A DNA stretch of 64,000 bases. It comes from Neomicrococcus lactis (GTDB lineage Bacteria > Actinomycetota > Actinomycetes > Actinomycetales > Micrococcaceae). Shown in pieces: positions 43,410 to 52,785 of the stretch (position 1 is the first letter of the stretch; each line of letters opens with the position of its first letter). The notes under the pieces were generated by a model that saw only the letters and a program-made list of their open reading frames with translations, did no database searches and was not told the origin of the DNA. Location of the stretch: contig NZ_JACHBL010000001.1 in assembly GCF_014200305.1 (NCBI RefSeq), forward strand, positions 186,001 to 250,000, in the 5' to 3' direction. The translations under genes and the position numbers were made by a program.

Positions 43410-43768
43410 TCAGCAAAGATCTCCAAGATGATCTCGAAGTAGGTCTTTCCCACTCCGTTCTTCAGGTCTGAGATCTGTTGGTTGATGAAGTTCTGGTTGA
43501 ACGTTCCCGGCTGGTTGACTTTTTCTCGCAGCCACTCCAAGGTGGTTTTGTATCCAAGCGCTTCTCGACTCAACTCATGATCAATCCATTGGAACTCGAC
43601 TGTCGAAGTGGCGGCTCCACGCGGTGAGAACTCGTACAGTGCATCGTTCAGGGCATCCAGACTTGGCGCGAGCAGGAACGTCTTGTCTCGATCCATGAGG
43701 ATGTTCAACTGGTCGTAGAAGTCGGGTATCTGACGGATGAGGGATCCATCGAGGAGAAGCGTTTTCAC
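43379..43768 (-). CDS. Barstar-like ribonuclease inhibitor
   Basis: A 129-residue protein. The pattern MKTLLLDGSLIRQIPDFYDQL, PSLDALNDALYEF and VEFQWIDHELSREALG matches the barstar fold (IDGxxIxxxxDFYxxL...SLDALxDxL). The C-terminus FEIILEIFADHPHIKLVLA is longer than Bacillus barstar. Barstars bind and block secreted barnase-type RNases. No barnase gene is nearby. Confidence 0.65.
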   Translation of the reverse strand: MKTLLLDGSLIRQIPDFYDQLNILMDRDKTFLLAPSLDALNDALYEFSPRGAATSTVEFQWIDHELSREALGYKTTLEWLREKVNQPGTFNQNFINQQISDLKNGVGKTYFEIILEIFADHPHIKLVLA

Positions 43769-43841
43769 TGTATCTGATCTGTCTTTTGTGGGTTATAGGC
43801 AGCTATGAGGAGCGTGTCGAAGTGAGCTTAACTCTTCCTCG

Positions 43842-43881
43842 TTAAAAGGTTCAGGTCCCGACCAATGGTCAGGACCTGAAC
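43842..43881 (-). terminator. Terminator of the Tat-exported protein gene
   Basis: Perfect 10-bp arms (GTTCAGGTCC at 43849-43858 and GGACCTGAAC at 43872-43881) are followed on the minus strand by CTTTTAAC. Confidence 0.7.
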
Positions 43882-43903
43882 TGTCTAGCGTAAAGCTAAA
43901 AGA

Positions 43904-44647
43904 CTACTCGGAAGCGGATGCTGATGCAGGTGCCGAAGTAGCTGGTGCGGATGAAGCAGGAGCCTGCGCTACCTTGGTCTCAGTTGCTGGAGCGGATGTC
44001 GCAGGAGCCTGAGTCTTGGCAGTCTGAGTAGTCGGCGCCTGAGTCTTCGCAGCTTCTTTAGTCGGAGCTACGGAGGATTCCGTTGTGGCCTGTTTCGCGG
44101 CGGTGGTTGGAGCTGCGCCAGCTTTGTAAGCGCCGGGAGGGCACAACGGAGCCGGGTTGCAGCAAGTGTCCATGGAGTTGTAAGTAAGCTTGGCCGTGAA
44201 AGTATCGCCAAAGCCCACCACGGTGTAGTTCATGGTGAAGGACGTGTTGCCGGAATCATGGCCACTTCCGCGGATCAAGAATGTGGTCGTACCGCCATTA
44301 GGAACCGTGAACGTTGTAGATTTGCCGCTCCAGTCGGTGCTAGTGATTGGCATCACCTGAACATTGGTAAGAACCTGAGCGGCGGACAAGAACGACGTAA
44401 TGGTGTAGGTAAGAGACGCGCCGGTATTGTTCGTCACGCTGAACTGGCCGTAGAAGCCCTTTGTGATGGTGCCGGAGTTACCGCCAGTCTTGCAGCTCTT
44501 GCCAGCCACAGAGACAGGTGGTGGTGGCTCGTGGTGCGAAGCGGCTGCAAATGGCGCGGCAGTTGCAACTGCAACCACGGGTGCTGCCCAGGCGACGCCT
44601 TTAGTGATGGAGCGGCGCGAGACGCCGCGTGAATTCTGTTCGGTCAT
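43904..44647 (-). CDS. Tat-exported protein with Ala/Thr/Pro-rich C-terminal repeats
   Basis: A 247-residue secreted protein. The N-terminal twin-arginine signal SRRSITKGVAWAAPVVAVATAAP ends near an ASHHEPPPP linker. A beta-rich domain (about 45-165) contains one early Cys and a CC pair (DTCCNPAPLCPPG). Residues 175-247 are imperfect repeats of the TQAPATSAPATET kind, probably a cell-wall-spanning or glycosylated region. I chose ATG 44647, with GGGGGAAAC upstream, over 44659. The function is unknown. Confidence 0.75.
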   Translation of the reverse strand: MTEQNSRGVSRRSITKGVAWAAPVVAVATAAPFAAASHHEPPPPVSVAGKSCKTGGNSGTITKGFYGQFSVTNNTGASLTYTITSFLSAAQVLTNVQVMPITSTDWSGKSTTFTVPNGGTTTFLIRGSGHDSGNTSFTMNYTVVGFGDTFTAKLTYNSMDTCCNPAPLCPPGAYKAGAAPTTAAKQATTESSVAPTKEAAKTQAPTTQTAKTQAPATSAPATETKVAQAPASSAPATSAPASASASE

Positions 44648-45307
44648 TGTTTCCCCCAAATTGGTAACGGGCCAATCATTTTTTTGACCATGCTTTGGGA
44701 TTCGAACGTCATCCGAGTCGTCGTGTGTGTTGCGACGGTGAGAGCTATTGGGTGCCCCAGAGTGCCGTTAACATGAAACCTTGGACAAGCTTCGACCGCG
44801 TATGCATGATCAGAGCTAAGAATAACATGTTGAACAACTCGAAGCACTAAATTCCATGAAAAAGCTAGTCAAGATCCTGTTGTCTCAGTTCACACCCGTG
44901 TTCGGGTTGAAATAAAAAAGTCTAAGAGGTTGAAGTCAGCAATTTCGAAGGCCGATGTCACGCGCCAGCGTGCCACGCCGAGCGATTGAAAAAGTTAAAA
45001 ATTTTTTTGTGAACGCGCGTGACATTGGGGATGCACTGATTGGGAAATGCCACTCTGAAAGAAATCCTTGATTTCTCGCGGCATATGGGCATCTGAGTGA
45101 TTACCGTGCGGTAGTGTGACGAGTGTCATCAATTATTAAGAGTGTGTAACAAGTGGGTATGAAACACACTTTTGACATTGCGCGATCTCAGAAAGCGTCT
45201 AAAGTTTTTGGAATGTGAGGCGCACCACTCAGTTTGGTAGCTCAGTGCGAGACACAATCCTCGAGTTGCTTCACAAACTCGTTTATCTCTCTCTACAAGG
45301 AGGCGGA
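44648..45307. other. Long AT-rich regulatory gap between divergent secreted-protein and opp genes
   Basis: About 660 bp with no supported gene. It holds a 10-bp inverted repeat (44956-44965 and 45015-45024), a small TACCG-TG-CGGTA palindrome near 45103, a TTGACA hexamer at 45172-45177 and the Shine-Dalgarno AAGGAGGC before oppA. Confidence 0.6.
44956..45024. promoter_or_regulatory. Inverted repeat TGTCACGCGC / GCGCGTGACA, possible operator
   Basis: Perfect 10-bp arms at 44956-44965 and 45015-45024 flank an AT-rich core containing a run of seven T. They lie about 280 bp before oppA. Confidence 0.45.
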
Positions 45308-47113
45308 ATGCGTATCTCACGTATTTCCAAAGCTGTAGCCGTCGGCGCAGCAGCGGCCCTTGCCCTTAGCGCTTGCGCTGCAAACACGGGCTCCAGCACC
45401 ACTTCAGCATCGGGCTCGGGAAGCGCCAGCGCTTCGCAGTCTGCAGCGACCGGTGGCGAAGTTCGCGTTGTTGAGGTGAACGGCTTCAGCTCGTTTAACC
45501 CAAACAGTGCCAAGGGCAACGTCGACATCAACTCGAAGATCGCGTACACCACGCAGTCCGGCTTCAACTACATTGACAACAACTTCAACGTGGTCAAGAA
45601 CGACAAGTTCGGAACCTACGAGAAGGTTTCTGACGATCCGTTGACCATTAAGTACACCATCAATGAGGGTGTTAAGTGGTCCGACGGCAAGCAGATCGAC
45701 GCCAATGACTTGATGCTCACCTGGGCTATCACTTCCGGTTACTTCGACGACGCTACGTTGGATGAAGAAGGCGCTGTCTCGAAGGGCACCCAGTACTTCC
45801 AGTACGCAGGTTCCACCGAGGGTCTGAACAACACCAAGGTGCCAGAAATTGGCGCTGACGGACGTTCCATCACCTTGACCTACGATCAGCCATACGCTGA
45901 CTGGGAAATCGCTATCTCCACCCCGCTTTCGCCGGCTCACGTAGTTGCCGAAAAGGCTGGCATGAAGGTCGAAGACCTTACCAAGCTTTTCCAGACCCTT
46001 CCTAAGGGCGACGCCGCCAAGCCTGCAGCAGTCAACGCGCAGTTGAAGAAGGCTGCCGACTTCTGGAACACCGGATTCGACACCACCACGTTGCCAAAGG
46101 ACAAGTCGCTGTACTTGTCTTCCGGCCCATTCATCGTTGACAGCATTGAAGCTGAAAAGTCCATGACTTTGAAGCGCAACCCAGACTACAACTGGGGACC
46201 AATGCCACAGGTTGACTCGATCGTGGTTCGCTACATCGGTGATGCTCAGGCACAGGTTGCTGCACTTAAGAATGGCGAAGTGGACATCATTGCTCCACAG
46301 GCTTCCGCTGACACCCTGGAGCAGCTGACCGCTCTTGGCGATGCAGTTAAGGTCGACACCTTCGACCAGCTATCCTACGACCACTTGGACTTGAACTTCA
46401 ACGGACCATTCAAGGACGCCAACGTCCGCGAAGCGTTCATGAAGACGGTTCCACGTCAGCAAATCGTGGATTCCATCATCAAGAAGCTCAAGCCAGAGGC
46501 AAAGCCGCTCGACTCGCAGCTCTTCGTTCCTGCTAACGCAGCATACGAAGAGTCCGTCAAGAACAACGGCTCTTCCGCTTACAGTGCAGTAGACGTTGAA
46601 GGCGCTAAGAAGCTCCTCAACGGGGCGACTCCAACGGTTCGCATCATGTACAACAAGGACAATCCGAACCGCGTTGATGCCTACACCTTGATCGCTAAGT
46701 CGGCGACCGAGGCGGGCTTCAAGGTTGTTGACGGTGGCCTTGCAGGCAACGCATGGGGCTCCGCTCTTGGCGGCGGCACCTACGATGCAACGATCTTCGG
46801 ATGGATCTCCTCCGGAATCGGTGTCTCGGGCGTTCCTCAGATCTTCGGTTCGGGATCATCCTCGAACTTCAACAAGTTCAGCTCTCCAGAAGCTGACAAG
46901 TTGATCGCGGATCTCATCAAGACCACGGACAAGGCTGAGCAGGACAAGCTTCAGGTCCAGATCGACAAGCTCATCTGGGACTCCAAGTACGGACTTCCGC
47001 TCTTCCAGTCGGTTGGTGTTGACGCTTACTCGTCCAACATCGACGGTGTGAAGCCAATGCCGAACCAGACCGGTGTTTGGTGGAACTTCTGGGAGTGGTC
47101 CGTTAAGGGCTAG
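45308..47113 (+). CDS. oppA: Oligopeptide ABC transporter substrate-binding lipoprotein
   Basis: A 601-residue family 5 extracellular solute-binding protein. The signal ends in lipobox LSAC (Cys20). The core has GVKWSDGKQIDANDLMLTWAI near residues 120-140 and the usual PFIVDSIEAEKSMTLKRNPDYNWG and YDHLDLNFNGPFKDANVREAF segments. ATG 45308 has AAGGAGGC upstream. It is the first gene of the opp locus, followed by a strong hairpin that probably keeps oppA in excess over the permease genes. Confidence 0.93.
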   Translation: MRISRISKAVAVGAAAALALSACAANTGSSTTSASGSGSASASQSAATGGEVRVVEVNGFSSFNPNSAKGNVDINSKIAYTTQSGFNYIDNNFNVVKNDKFGTYEKVSDDPLTIKYTINEGVKWSDGKQIDANDLMLTWAITSGYFDDATLDEEGAVSKGTQYFQYAGSTEGLNNTKVPEIGADGRSITLTYDQPYADWEIAISTPLSPAHVVAEKAGMKVEDLTKLFQTLPKGDAAKPAAVNAQLKKAADFWNTGFDTTTLPKDKSLYLSSGPFIVDSIEAEKSMTLKRNPDYNWGPMPQVDSIVVRYIGDAQAQVAALKNGEVDIIAPQASADTLEQLTALGDAVKVDTFDQLSYDHLDLNFNGPFKDANVREAFMKTVPRQQIVDSIIKKLKPEAKPLDSQLFVPANAAYEESVKNNGSSAYSAVDVEGAKKLLNGATPTVRIMYNKDNPNRVDAYTLIAKSATEAGFKVVDGGLAGNAWGSALGGGTYDATIFGWISSGIGVSGVPQIFGSGSSSNFNKFSSPEADKLIADLIKTTDKAEQDKLQVQIDKLIWDSKYGLPLFQSVGVDAYSSNIDGVKPMPNQTGVWWNFWEWSVKG

Positions 47114-47145
47114 TCATCACATGTTGACGTCTTAACGCGTCTCGA

Positions 47146-47187
47146 GAAGTGCCGGGACCTCACCGGGTCCCGGCACTTCTTCGTTCT
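47146..47187 (+). terminator. Strong hairpin between oppA and oppB
   Basis: Perfect 14-bp arms GAAGTGCCGGGACC (47146-47159) and GGTCCCGGCACTTC (47166-47179) are followed by TTCGTTCTC. Likely a partial terminator or mRNA-stabilising element. Confidence 0.75.
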
Positions 47188-47228
47188 CATTTCCTCAACT
47201 GCAATCCAGTCAAAGGTTCCTGACTCAC

Positions 47229-48773
47229 ATGTTGACTTACATTGTCCGGCGTCTTATAGCCGCCGTTCTGATCTTGCTTGGTGCATCGTTCATCGTGTAC
47301 CAGTTGACCGCCATGTCGGGCGATCCTCTCGCCGACCTGCGCGAGAGCAACAACCCCAACAAAGAAGCGCTCATGGCAGCGCGTTCGCAACTGCTTGACC
47401 TCGGCACTCCAGCCCCTATTCGCTACTTTAAGTGGATCGGCGGCGCGGCGCAGTGCCTCATTCCCTTCGCCGGTAAGTGCGATCTCGGATTCAACTTGGT
47501 TGGCGCGCCCGTCACAGAGTCCCTGGGCCGCGCTATGGGTCAGACCATTCTCTTGGTGACCGCGGCAACTTTTCTCGCCATCTTCATTGGTATCGCGCTC
47601 GGTATCCTCTCCGCGCTTCGCCAGTACTCCGCTCTTGATTACAGCGTGACGTTTATGGCGTTCCTCTTCTTCTCATTGCCCATCTTCTGGCTTGCAGTCT
47701 TGCTCAAGGAATACGGAGCAATCGGGTTCAATAACTTCCTTAAAGATCCGGTCTTCTCACCTATGGCCATAATGATCACCGCCATTTTTATGGGTCTGGT
47801 TGTGATGCTGTTCATGCGGGGTACCTGGATCAAGCGCTCAATTGGCTTCACTATCGGTGCGGCCGTCACCGCCGGCTTGATGATTGCTCTGTCTGCCGTT
47901 GGTTGGTTCCGAACACCAGGTCTTGGGCCGATTCTCATTCTCTTGTTTGGCGTCGGCGCGGCATACCTCGTGACCCAGTTGGTCGCTGGTATCCGCAATA
48001 AGCGGGCGCTCTACTCCGCCCTCATCATGGTGGCGGTTGGCATCGTTTCCTACTACGTCCTGAACCCTCTCTTCCAGAACATGAACTGGTGGGGCATTGT
48101 TCTGGGCGCTATCGCCTGCATCGTTATCGGTTGCGTGGTTGGCTACTTCATGGGCGGTTATGACCGTGGCCAGTCGATGCGCGCCGCGAGCTTGACGGCT
48201 CTGCTAGTTGGCGGACTCGTGGTGCTGGACCGCTTCATGATCGAGTGGCCAAACTACTTCAACAACTCCCGCGTTCGCGGACGCCCGATTGCAACAATTG
48301 GATCGAACACTCCGAACCTTCAGGGTGACTGGTGGATTCAGACAACGGACACCTTCACCCACTTGTTGCTGCCAACGATCGCATTGATGCTCGTTTCCTT
48401 GGCTGGTTACTCGCGATACTCGCGCGCGTCGATGTTGGAAATCATGCAACAAGACTACATTCGTACCGCACGTGCCAAGGGTCTGCCAGAGCGCACCGTC
48501 GTGATGCGCCATGCTTTCCGTAACGCACTGATCCCTCTCGCCACGCTGGTCGCATTCGACATCGGCGGTTTGATCGGCGGTGCGGTGGTGACCGAGCGAG
48601 TCTTTGCCTTCACCGGTATGGGTGATCTGTTTGTGAGATCCCTGGTGCCGATTCCTGACCCGAACCCCGTCATGGGAACGTTCTTGGTCATCGGCATCGT
48701 CGCATTGGTATTCAACCTCGTTGCGGACCTTGTGTACTCGGTTCTCGACCCACGCGTAAGGGTGAAAGCATGA
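47229..48773 (+). CDS. oppB: Peptide ABC transporter permease (OppB type, long form)
   Basis: A 514-residue permease. The N-terminus YIVRRLIAAVLILLGASFIVY and the C-terminal binding-protein-dependent transport signature region (RTARAKGLPERTVVMRHAFRNALIPLATL) are typical. A 180-residue insertion of four to five extra hydrophobic segments (about 170-350) makes it longer than enteric OppB (about 306 residues); long forms are known in actinobacteria. Its stop overlaps the oppC start (ATGA). Confidence 0.93.
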   Translation: MLTYIVRRLIAAVLILLGASFIVYQLTAMSGDPLADLRESNNPNKEALMAARSQLLDLGTPAPIRYFKWIGGAAQCLIPFAGKCDLGFNLVGAPVTESLGRAMGQTILLVTAATFLAIFIGIALGILSALRQYSALDYSVTFMAFLFFSLPIFWLAVLLKEYGAIGFNNFLKDPVFSPMAIMITAIFMGLVVMLFMRGTWIKRSIGFTIGAAVTAGLMIALSAVGWFRTPGLGPILILLFGVGAAYLVTQLVAGIRNKRALYSALIMVAVGIVSYYVLNPLFQNMNWWGIVLGAIACIVIGCVVGYFMGGYDRGQSMRAASLTALLVGGLVVLDRFMIEWPNYFNNSRVRGRPIATIGSNTPNLQGDWWIQTTDTFTHLLLPTIALMLVSLAGYSRYSRASMLEIMQQDYIRTARAKGLPERTVVMRHAFRNALIPLATLVAFDIGGLIGGAVVTERVFAFTGMGDLFVRSLVPIPDPNPVMGTFLVIGIVALVFNLVADLVYSVLDPRVRVKA

Positions 48774-49987
48774 CAACCACTCCTCGAGCTATTGATGAAC
48801 GCGCTCAAGTCGGTGGCGAAACCAAGGGCTTGTCCCAGGGCGCTATTGTTCGCAAGCGCTTCTTTGGAAACACCGCAGCTGTGGTCTCCATATATGTCCT
48901 AGTGGCGATCGTGATCCTGGCGTTCTCCTCCATCGGTTTCCTGGGCATTCCTGGATGGTGGAAGTACAGCTACACGGACTTCCAAGGCACCGTGAACAAC
49001 GGTGCACCCACCATCACGGGACCGTTCTCTTGGGGCGAGCACCCCTTCGGTCAGGACCGTATTGGTCGCGACTACTTCGCTATGACCATGCGTGGCGCGC
49101 AGCTGTCCATCATCATCATGTTGGTCATCGGCATCGTGGGTGGATTGATCGGCGTTGTCGTCGGCTCTGTCTCCGGCTACTTCCGTGGCTGGGTCGAATC
49201 CGTACTGATGCGTCTTGTTGACATCGTCATCATCATTCCGTTGATCATCCTCGCTGCTGTTTTGGGCCGCGTGGCTGGTGGAACGTTCCAGGGCACCGCT
49301 GCTGTGGTTGCGCTGGGTGTGTTCGTTGGTTTGGCGATCTGGACGGGTCTTGCTCGTCTGGTGCGCGGTGAATTCTTGTCACTTCGTGAACGTGAGTTCG
49401 TCGACGCCGCCCGCATCGCTGGCGCATCGAATGCTCGCATCATCTTCAAGCACATCTTGCCGAACGCCGTGGGCGTCATCATTGTGAACGTCACGCTCTT
49501 GATGTCCAGCGCCATCCTCTTGGAAACGGCACTGTCCTTCTTGGGCCTCGGCGTGAAGGCTCCTGACGTTTCGTTGGGATCCTTAATCTCGGAGAACCAG
49601 CAGGCCTTCACCACGCGTCCTTGGCTGTTCTGGTTCCCAGGTCTTTTCATTGTGGTGATCTGCTTGTGCATCAACTTCATTGGTGATGGCTTGCGTGACG
49701 CTTTTGACCCACGTCAGAAGAAGTTCAGCGCTAAGCGCGCCAAGGAACGCGTTGCAGCTGCAACGGCGGGCGCTGGCGATGCATCCGTGACCGCTCCGGC
49801 TTCTGCCGAGAACGCAGAAAAGGGATACTCACCTACCGCTTCCACCGTGATTGAGGACATGGGTACCAGTCCGACGACGCAGCTCGGCTCAGGCCCAGCC
49901 GTTTCCGGACCGGGGGCCGCACTTGAGGCGGACGGCGGACCTGACCGGCCAGACGACGAGCAGCCCGGCGGAAAACACCGCGCCTAG
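48770..49987 (+). CDS. oppC: Peptide ABC transporter permease (OppC type)
   Basis: A 405-residue permease with the N-terminal OppC cytoplasmic and TM1 region, HPFGQDRIGRDYFAMTMRGAQLS and the EAA loop (EFVDAARIAGASNARIIFKHILPNAVG). A C-terminal cytoplasmic tail of about 95 residues (Ala/Thr/Ser/Gly-rich) is extra. It starts 4 nt inside oppB. The ATPase gene lies beyond an oppositely oriented gene. Confidence 0.93.
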   Translation: MTTTPRAIDERAQVGGETKGLSQGAIVRKRFFGNTAAVVSIYVLVAIVILAFSSIGFLGIPGWWKYSYTDFQGTVNNGAPTITGPFSWGEHPFGQDRIGRDYFAMTMRGAQLSIIIMLVIGIVGGLIGVVVGSVSGYFRGWVESVLMRLVDIVIIIPLIILAAVLGRVAGGTFQGTAAVVALGVFVGLAIWTGLARLVRGEFLSLREREFVDAARIAGASNARIIFKHILPNAVGVIIVNVTLLMSSAILLETALSFLGLGVKAPDVSLGSLISENQQAFTTRPWLFWFPGLFIVVICLCINFIGDGLRDAFDPRQKKFSAKRAKERVAAATAGAGDASVTAPASAENAEKGYSPTASTVIEDMGTSPTTQLGSGPAVSGPGAALEADGGPDRPDDEQPGGKHRA

Positions 49988-50001
49988 CTCACCAGAAATA
50001 A

Positions 50002-50646
50002 TTACGGAAAAAGGTAACCGGCAACGACAGTTGCGGCGATCAAGACGAGGAGGGTAGCGACATGCAGAACATTGACACGACGAGTGACCACAGCGGTCTC
50101 CGTCTTATCGATGTCCAGCAGGCCGCGCTCGGCCTTGTCGGCCAGTCGGGCGCGAATTTGGTTCGCGACCAGGCCGGAATCTGTGGACGTCTGGTCGCCC
50201 GGACGCATGGTCGTGAACTTGGACTTGTCCTTACCTTCCGCCCGCTTGTACTCACGCTCGGTGCGGCTGGTTTCTCTCAAGGAACTGGTTGCACCGGGCG
50301 CTGGGGCAGCCCACGCTCCGTATTTCTGGGTTGGCGTTTGAACCGTCAACGAGTACTTCGTCTCCACATTGATAATGGCGTCCCACGGGATGTTCACGTC
50401 GGTGAAGGGATTGACGAATGCTACGGCGTCGTCCGTGAGAACAACTTTCGGATGCACCCACAACACGTATGCCAAGAACGCACCCGTGAGCCACAAAAGC
50501 ACTCCAAACCAGTGCACGCCACCGACTACCGAAGCCACCACTCCAATCGCGCACAAGATGATTGCCACGATGGCAAGAATCCGCGCATTGCGGGGGCGAA
50601 AGGTGAAGTCCGGAAAACGGTTTGCGTTCGAAGCCATGCGCACCAT
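50002..50646 (-). CDS. PH domain-containing membrane protein
   Basis: A 214-residue protein with two N-terminal hydrophobic segments (about 24-45 and 47-64), a bacterial PH-like domain (VVLTDDAVAFVNPFTDVNIPWDAIINVETKYSL) and a C-terminal TM helix (VLHVATLLVLIAATVVAGYLF). The start may be ATG 50646 or 50637. It sits between oppC and oppDF on the opposite strand, splitting the opp locus. Its function is unknown. Confidence 0.75.
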   Translation of the reverse strand: MVRMASNANRFPDFTFRPRNARILAIVAIILCAIGVVASVVGGVHWFGVLLWLTGAFLAYVLWVHPKVVLTDDAVAFVNPFTDVNIPWDAIINVETKYSLTVQTPTQKYGAWAAPAPGATSSLRETSRTEREYKRAEGKDKSKFTTMRPGDQTSTDSGLVANQIRARLADKAERGLLDIDKTETAVVTRRVNVLHVATLLVLIAATVVAGYLFP

Positions 50647-50720
50647 GCTGACAAGGAATCGGCAAATGCGCGAATTAACAACTCTTTACCTCTACCGTCT
50701 CGCGAAGGACGATCAGACTC

Positions 50721-52571
50721 ATGACTGAAAACAACGAAGCCGAATACACGGACAAGCCAACGCTTGAGCCGGCCGCCACGAAGGGCCCGGTGCTTGAAGT
50801 CACCAATCTTTCGGTGGACTTCGGCGTGGACCGTGAATGGGTCCCGGCTGCAATGGACGTGAGCTTCCATGTCAACGCCGGCGAAGTGCTCGCGCTCGTG
50901 GGCGAATCCGGATCCGGTAAGTCCGTGTCCACCATGGCAACCTTGGGCTTGCTCCCTTCCAACGCTCGAACCACCGGTTCGGTCAAGGTGAACGGACGCG
51001 AAGTCCTCAACGCTTCTCCTGCCAAGCTGCGCCAGATCCGCGGTCAGGAAGTGGCCGTGATCTTCCAGGAGCCTATGACGGCACTGAACCCGGTCTACAC
51101 GGTGGGCTTCCAAATCGTTGAGACCTTGCGCTTGCACACCGAAATGAATCCGAAGCAGGCCGAAGCGCGTGCTCTCGAGATGCTTGAACTGGTGGAACTT
51201 CCGGACCCGGCGAAGGCCTTCCGTTCGTACCCTCACCAGCTCTCCGGCGGCCAGCGCCAGCGTGCCATGATCGCTCAGTCGCTCTCGACGGACCCTCGAC
51301 TGCTGATTGCTGACGAGCCCACCACCGCACTTGACGTGACGGTTCAGGCAGAAATCTTGGACCTCATGCGCAACCTGCGCAACAAGCTCGACGCCGCCAT
51401 CGTGCTGATTACACACGACATGGGCGTGGTGGCTGACTTGTCTGACCGAATCGCGGTCATGCGCCACGGACGCATCGTGGAAACCGGAACTTCTGCGGAG
51501 ATCTTCGGCAACCCGAAGCACCCTTACACGCAGGACTTGTTGGCCGCTGTGCCGAAGCTTGGTCAGGGTAGCGAGCAGGACTCCACCGTAGACATCGTGG
51601 CAGCCGTTGCGGCAGCAACGAACGTTGAGCTGGACGAGAGCGCTAGCCCCGAAGAGTTCGCACGCCGCGAAGCTAGGGTCAAGGCGGAAGCTGAAGCAGC
51701 AATTGTTGCCGCGAATCAGCACCGTTTGTCTCACCGCCCAGTAGTTCTTGAGCTCAAGGACGTTGCCATCGAGTACCCGAAGCAGGGCCGTGTCCCCGCT
51801 TTCCGTGCCGTGGAAAACGCAGACCTCATTGTTCACCAAGGCGAGGTTGTTGGCCTCGTGGGTGAGTCCGGTTCCGGAAAGACCACGATTGGACGCGCTG
51901 CCGTGGGACTACTTCCGGTAGCTGAAGGCTCCTTGACGGTGAACGGCCGCGAGATTCGTGGCATGAAGTCCACCTCGAAAGAAATGCACCTCGTGCGTCG
52001 CGACGTCGGCATGGTGTTCCAGGATCCTTCGAGCTCCTTGAACCCACGCCTGCCGATCGGTGAATCCATTGGTGAGCCGATGTTCCTTGCTGGCATCGCG
52101 AAGGGCGCCGAACTTCAGAAGCGTATTGAGCGCTTGCTGGATCAGGTAGAACTTCCGCGTGCCTACCGCAACCGTTACCCACACGAGCTCTCCGGCGGTC
52201 AGAAGCAGCGCGTGGGTATTGCCCGCGCGTTGTCGCTCGAGCCAAAGCTCATGGTGGCGGATGAGCCGACCTCCGCATTGGACGTTTCCGTGCAGGCAAA
52301 AGTGCTGGAACTCTTCCAGGACTTGCAGCGCGAAATGGGCTTTGCATGCTTGTTCGTTACTCATGACCTCGCCGTGGTTGACGTGCTCGCCTCGCACATT
52401 GTGGTCATGCGTCACGGCAAGATCGTGGAGCAGGGCTCTCGCGATGCCATCTTGCGCAACCCACAGGATGCCTACACGCAGCGCCTCATGGCTGCAGTGC
52501 CCGTTCCGGATCCAGAAATCCAGCGTCAGCGCCGCGAATTGCGTGAAAAGCTGGAGAGCCAAGCCTCCTAA
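50721..52571 (+). CDS. oppDF: Dual-ATPase ABC protein (OppD-OppF fusion)
   Basis: A 616-residue protein with two complete ABC ATPase domains. NBD1 has Walker A GESGSGKS, signature LSGGQRQR and Walker B LLIADEPTTALD. NBD2 (from about 340) has GESGSGKTT, LSGGQKQR and LMVADEPTSALD. Each half carries the oligopeptide-transporter C-terminal element after the ATPase core. It energises the OppBC permease. It is divergent from the PH gene and ends in a strong terminator. Confidence 0.94.
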   Translation: MTENNEAEYTDKPTLEPAATKGPVLEVTNLSVDFGVDREWVPAAMDVSFHVNAGEVLALVGESGSGKSVSTMATLGLLPSNARTTGSVKVNGREVLNASPAKLRQIRGQEVAVIFQEPMTALNPVYTVGFQIVETLRLHTEMNPKQAEARALEMLELVELPDPAKAFRSYPHQLSGGQRQRAMIAQSLSTDPRLLIADEPTTALDVTVQAEILDLMRNLRNKLDAAIVLITHDMGVVADLSDRIAVMRHGRIVETGTSAEIFGNPKHPYTQDLLAAVPKLGQGSEQDSTVDIVAAVAAATNVELDESASPEEFARREARVKAEAEAAIVAANQHRLSHRPVVLELKDVAIEYPKQGRVPAFRAVENADLIVHQGEVVGLVGESGSGKTTIGRAAVGLLPVAEGSLTVNGREIRGMKSTSKEMHLVRRDVGMVFQDPSSSLNPRLPIGESIGEPMFLAGIAKGAELQKRIERLLDQVELPRAYRNRYPHELSGGQKQRVGIARALSLEPKLMVADEPTSALDVSVQAKVLELFQDLQREMGFACLFVTHDLAVVDVLASHIVVMRHGKIVEQGSRDAILRNPQDAYTQRLMAAVPVPDPEIQRQRRELREKLESQAS

Positions 52572-52588
52572 TTTCCTGCTTGACCACT

Positions 52589-52640
52589 ACGACGCCGCAG
52601 CTTCAGTTCTCGAATTCAGCTGCGGCGTCGTGCTGTCTTA
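52589..52640 (+). terminator. Intrinsic terminator after oppDF
   Basis: Perfect 14-bp arms ACGACGCCGCAGCT (52589-52602) and AGCTGCGGCGTCGT (52618-52631) are followed by GCTGTCTTAATT. Confidence 0.8.
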
Positions 52641-52785
52641 ATTGGGCGATCCCACGGTAATTCTGGACGGCTATTCCGCAGGGGATTCGGGTGTGGTAGG
52701 AGGAAGTGTCTCCGGGGGTTTAGAATTATTTGTTGGGCCGTCATTTGGGGCGGTGTCCGTTCCCCATCGAATTGAGTCTTTACGC

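Noticed and set aside
45215-45307. Upstream start for oppA
   Set aside because: It would place 31 hydrophilic residues before a perfect lipoprotein signal. ATG 45308 has a strong Shine-Dalgarno.
52642-52785. 48-codon N-terminal extension of typA
   Set aside because: Gly/Ser-rich, non-family sequence; TypA homologues begin at the position of ATG 52786.
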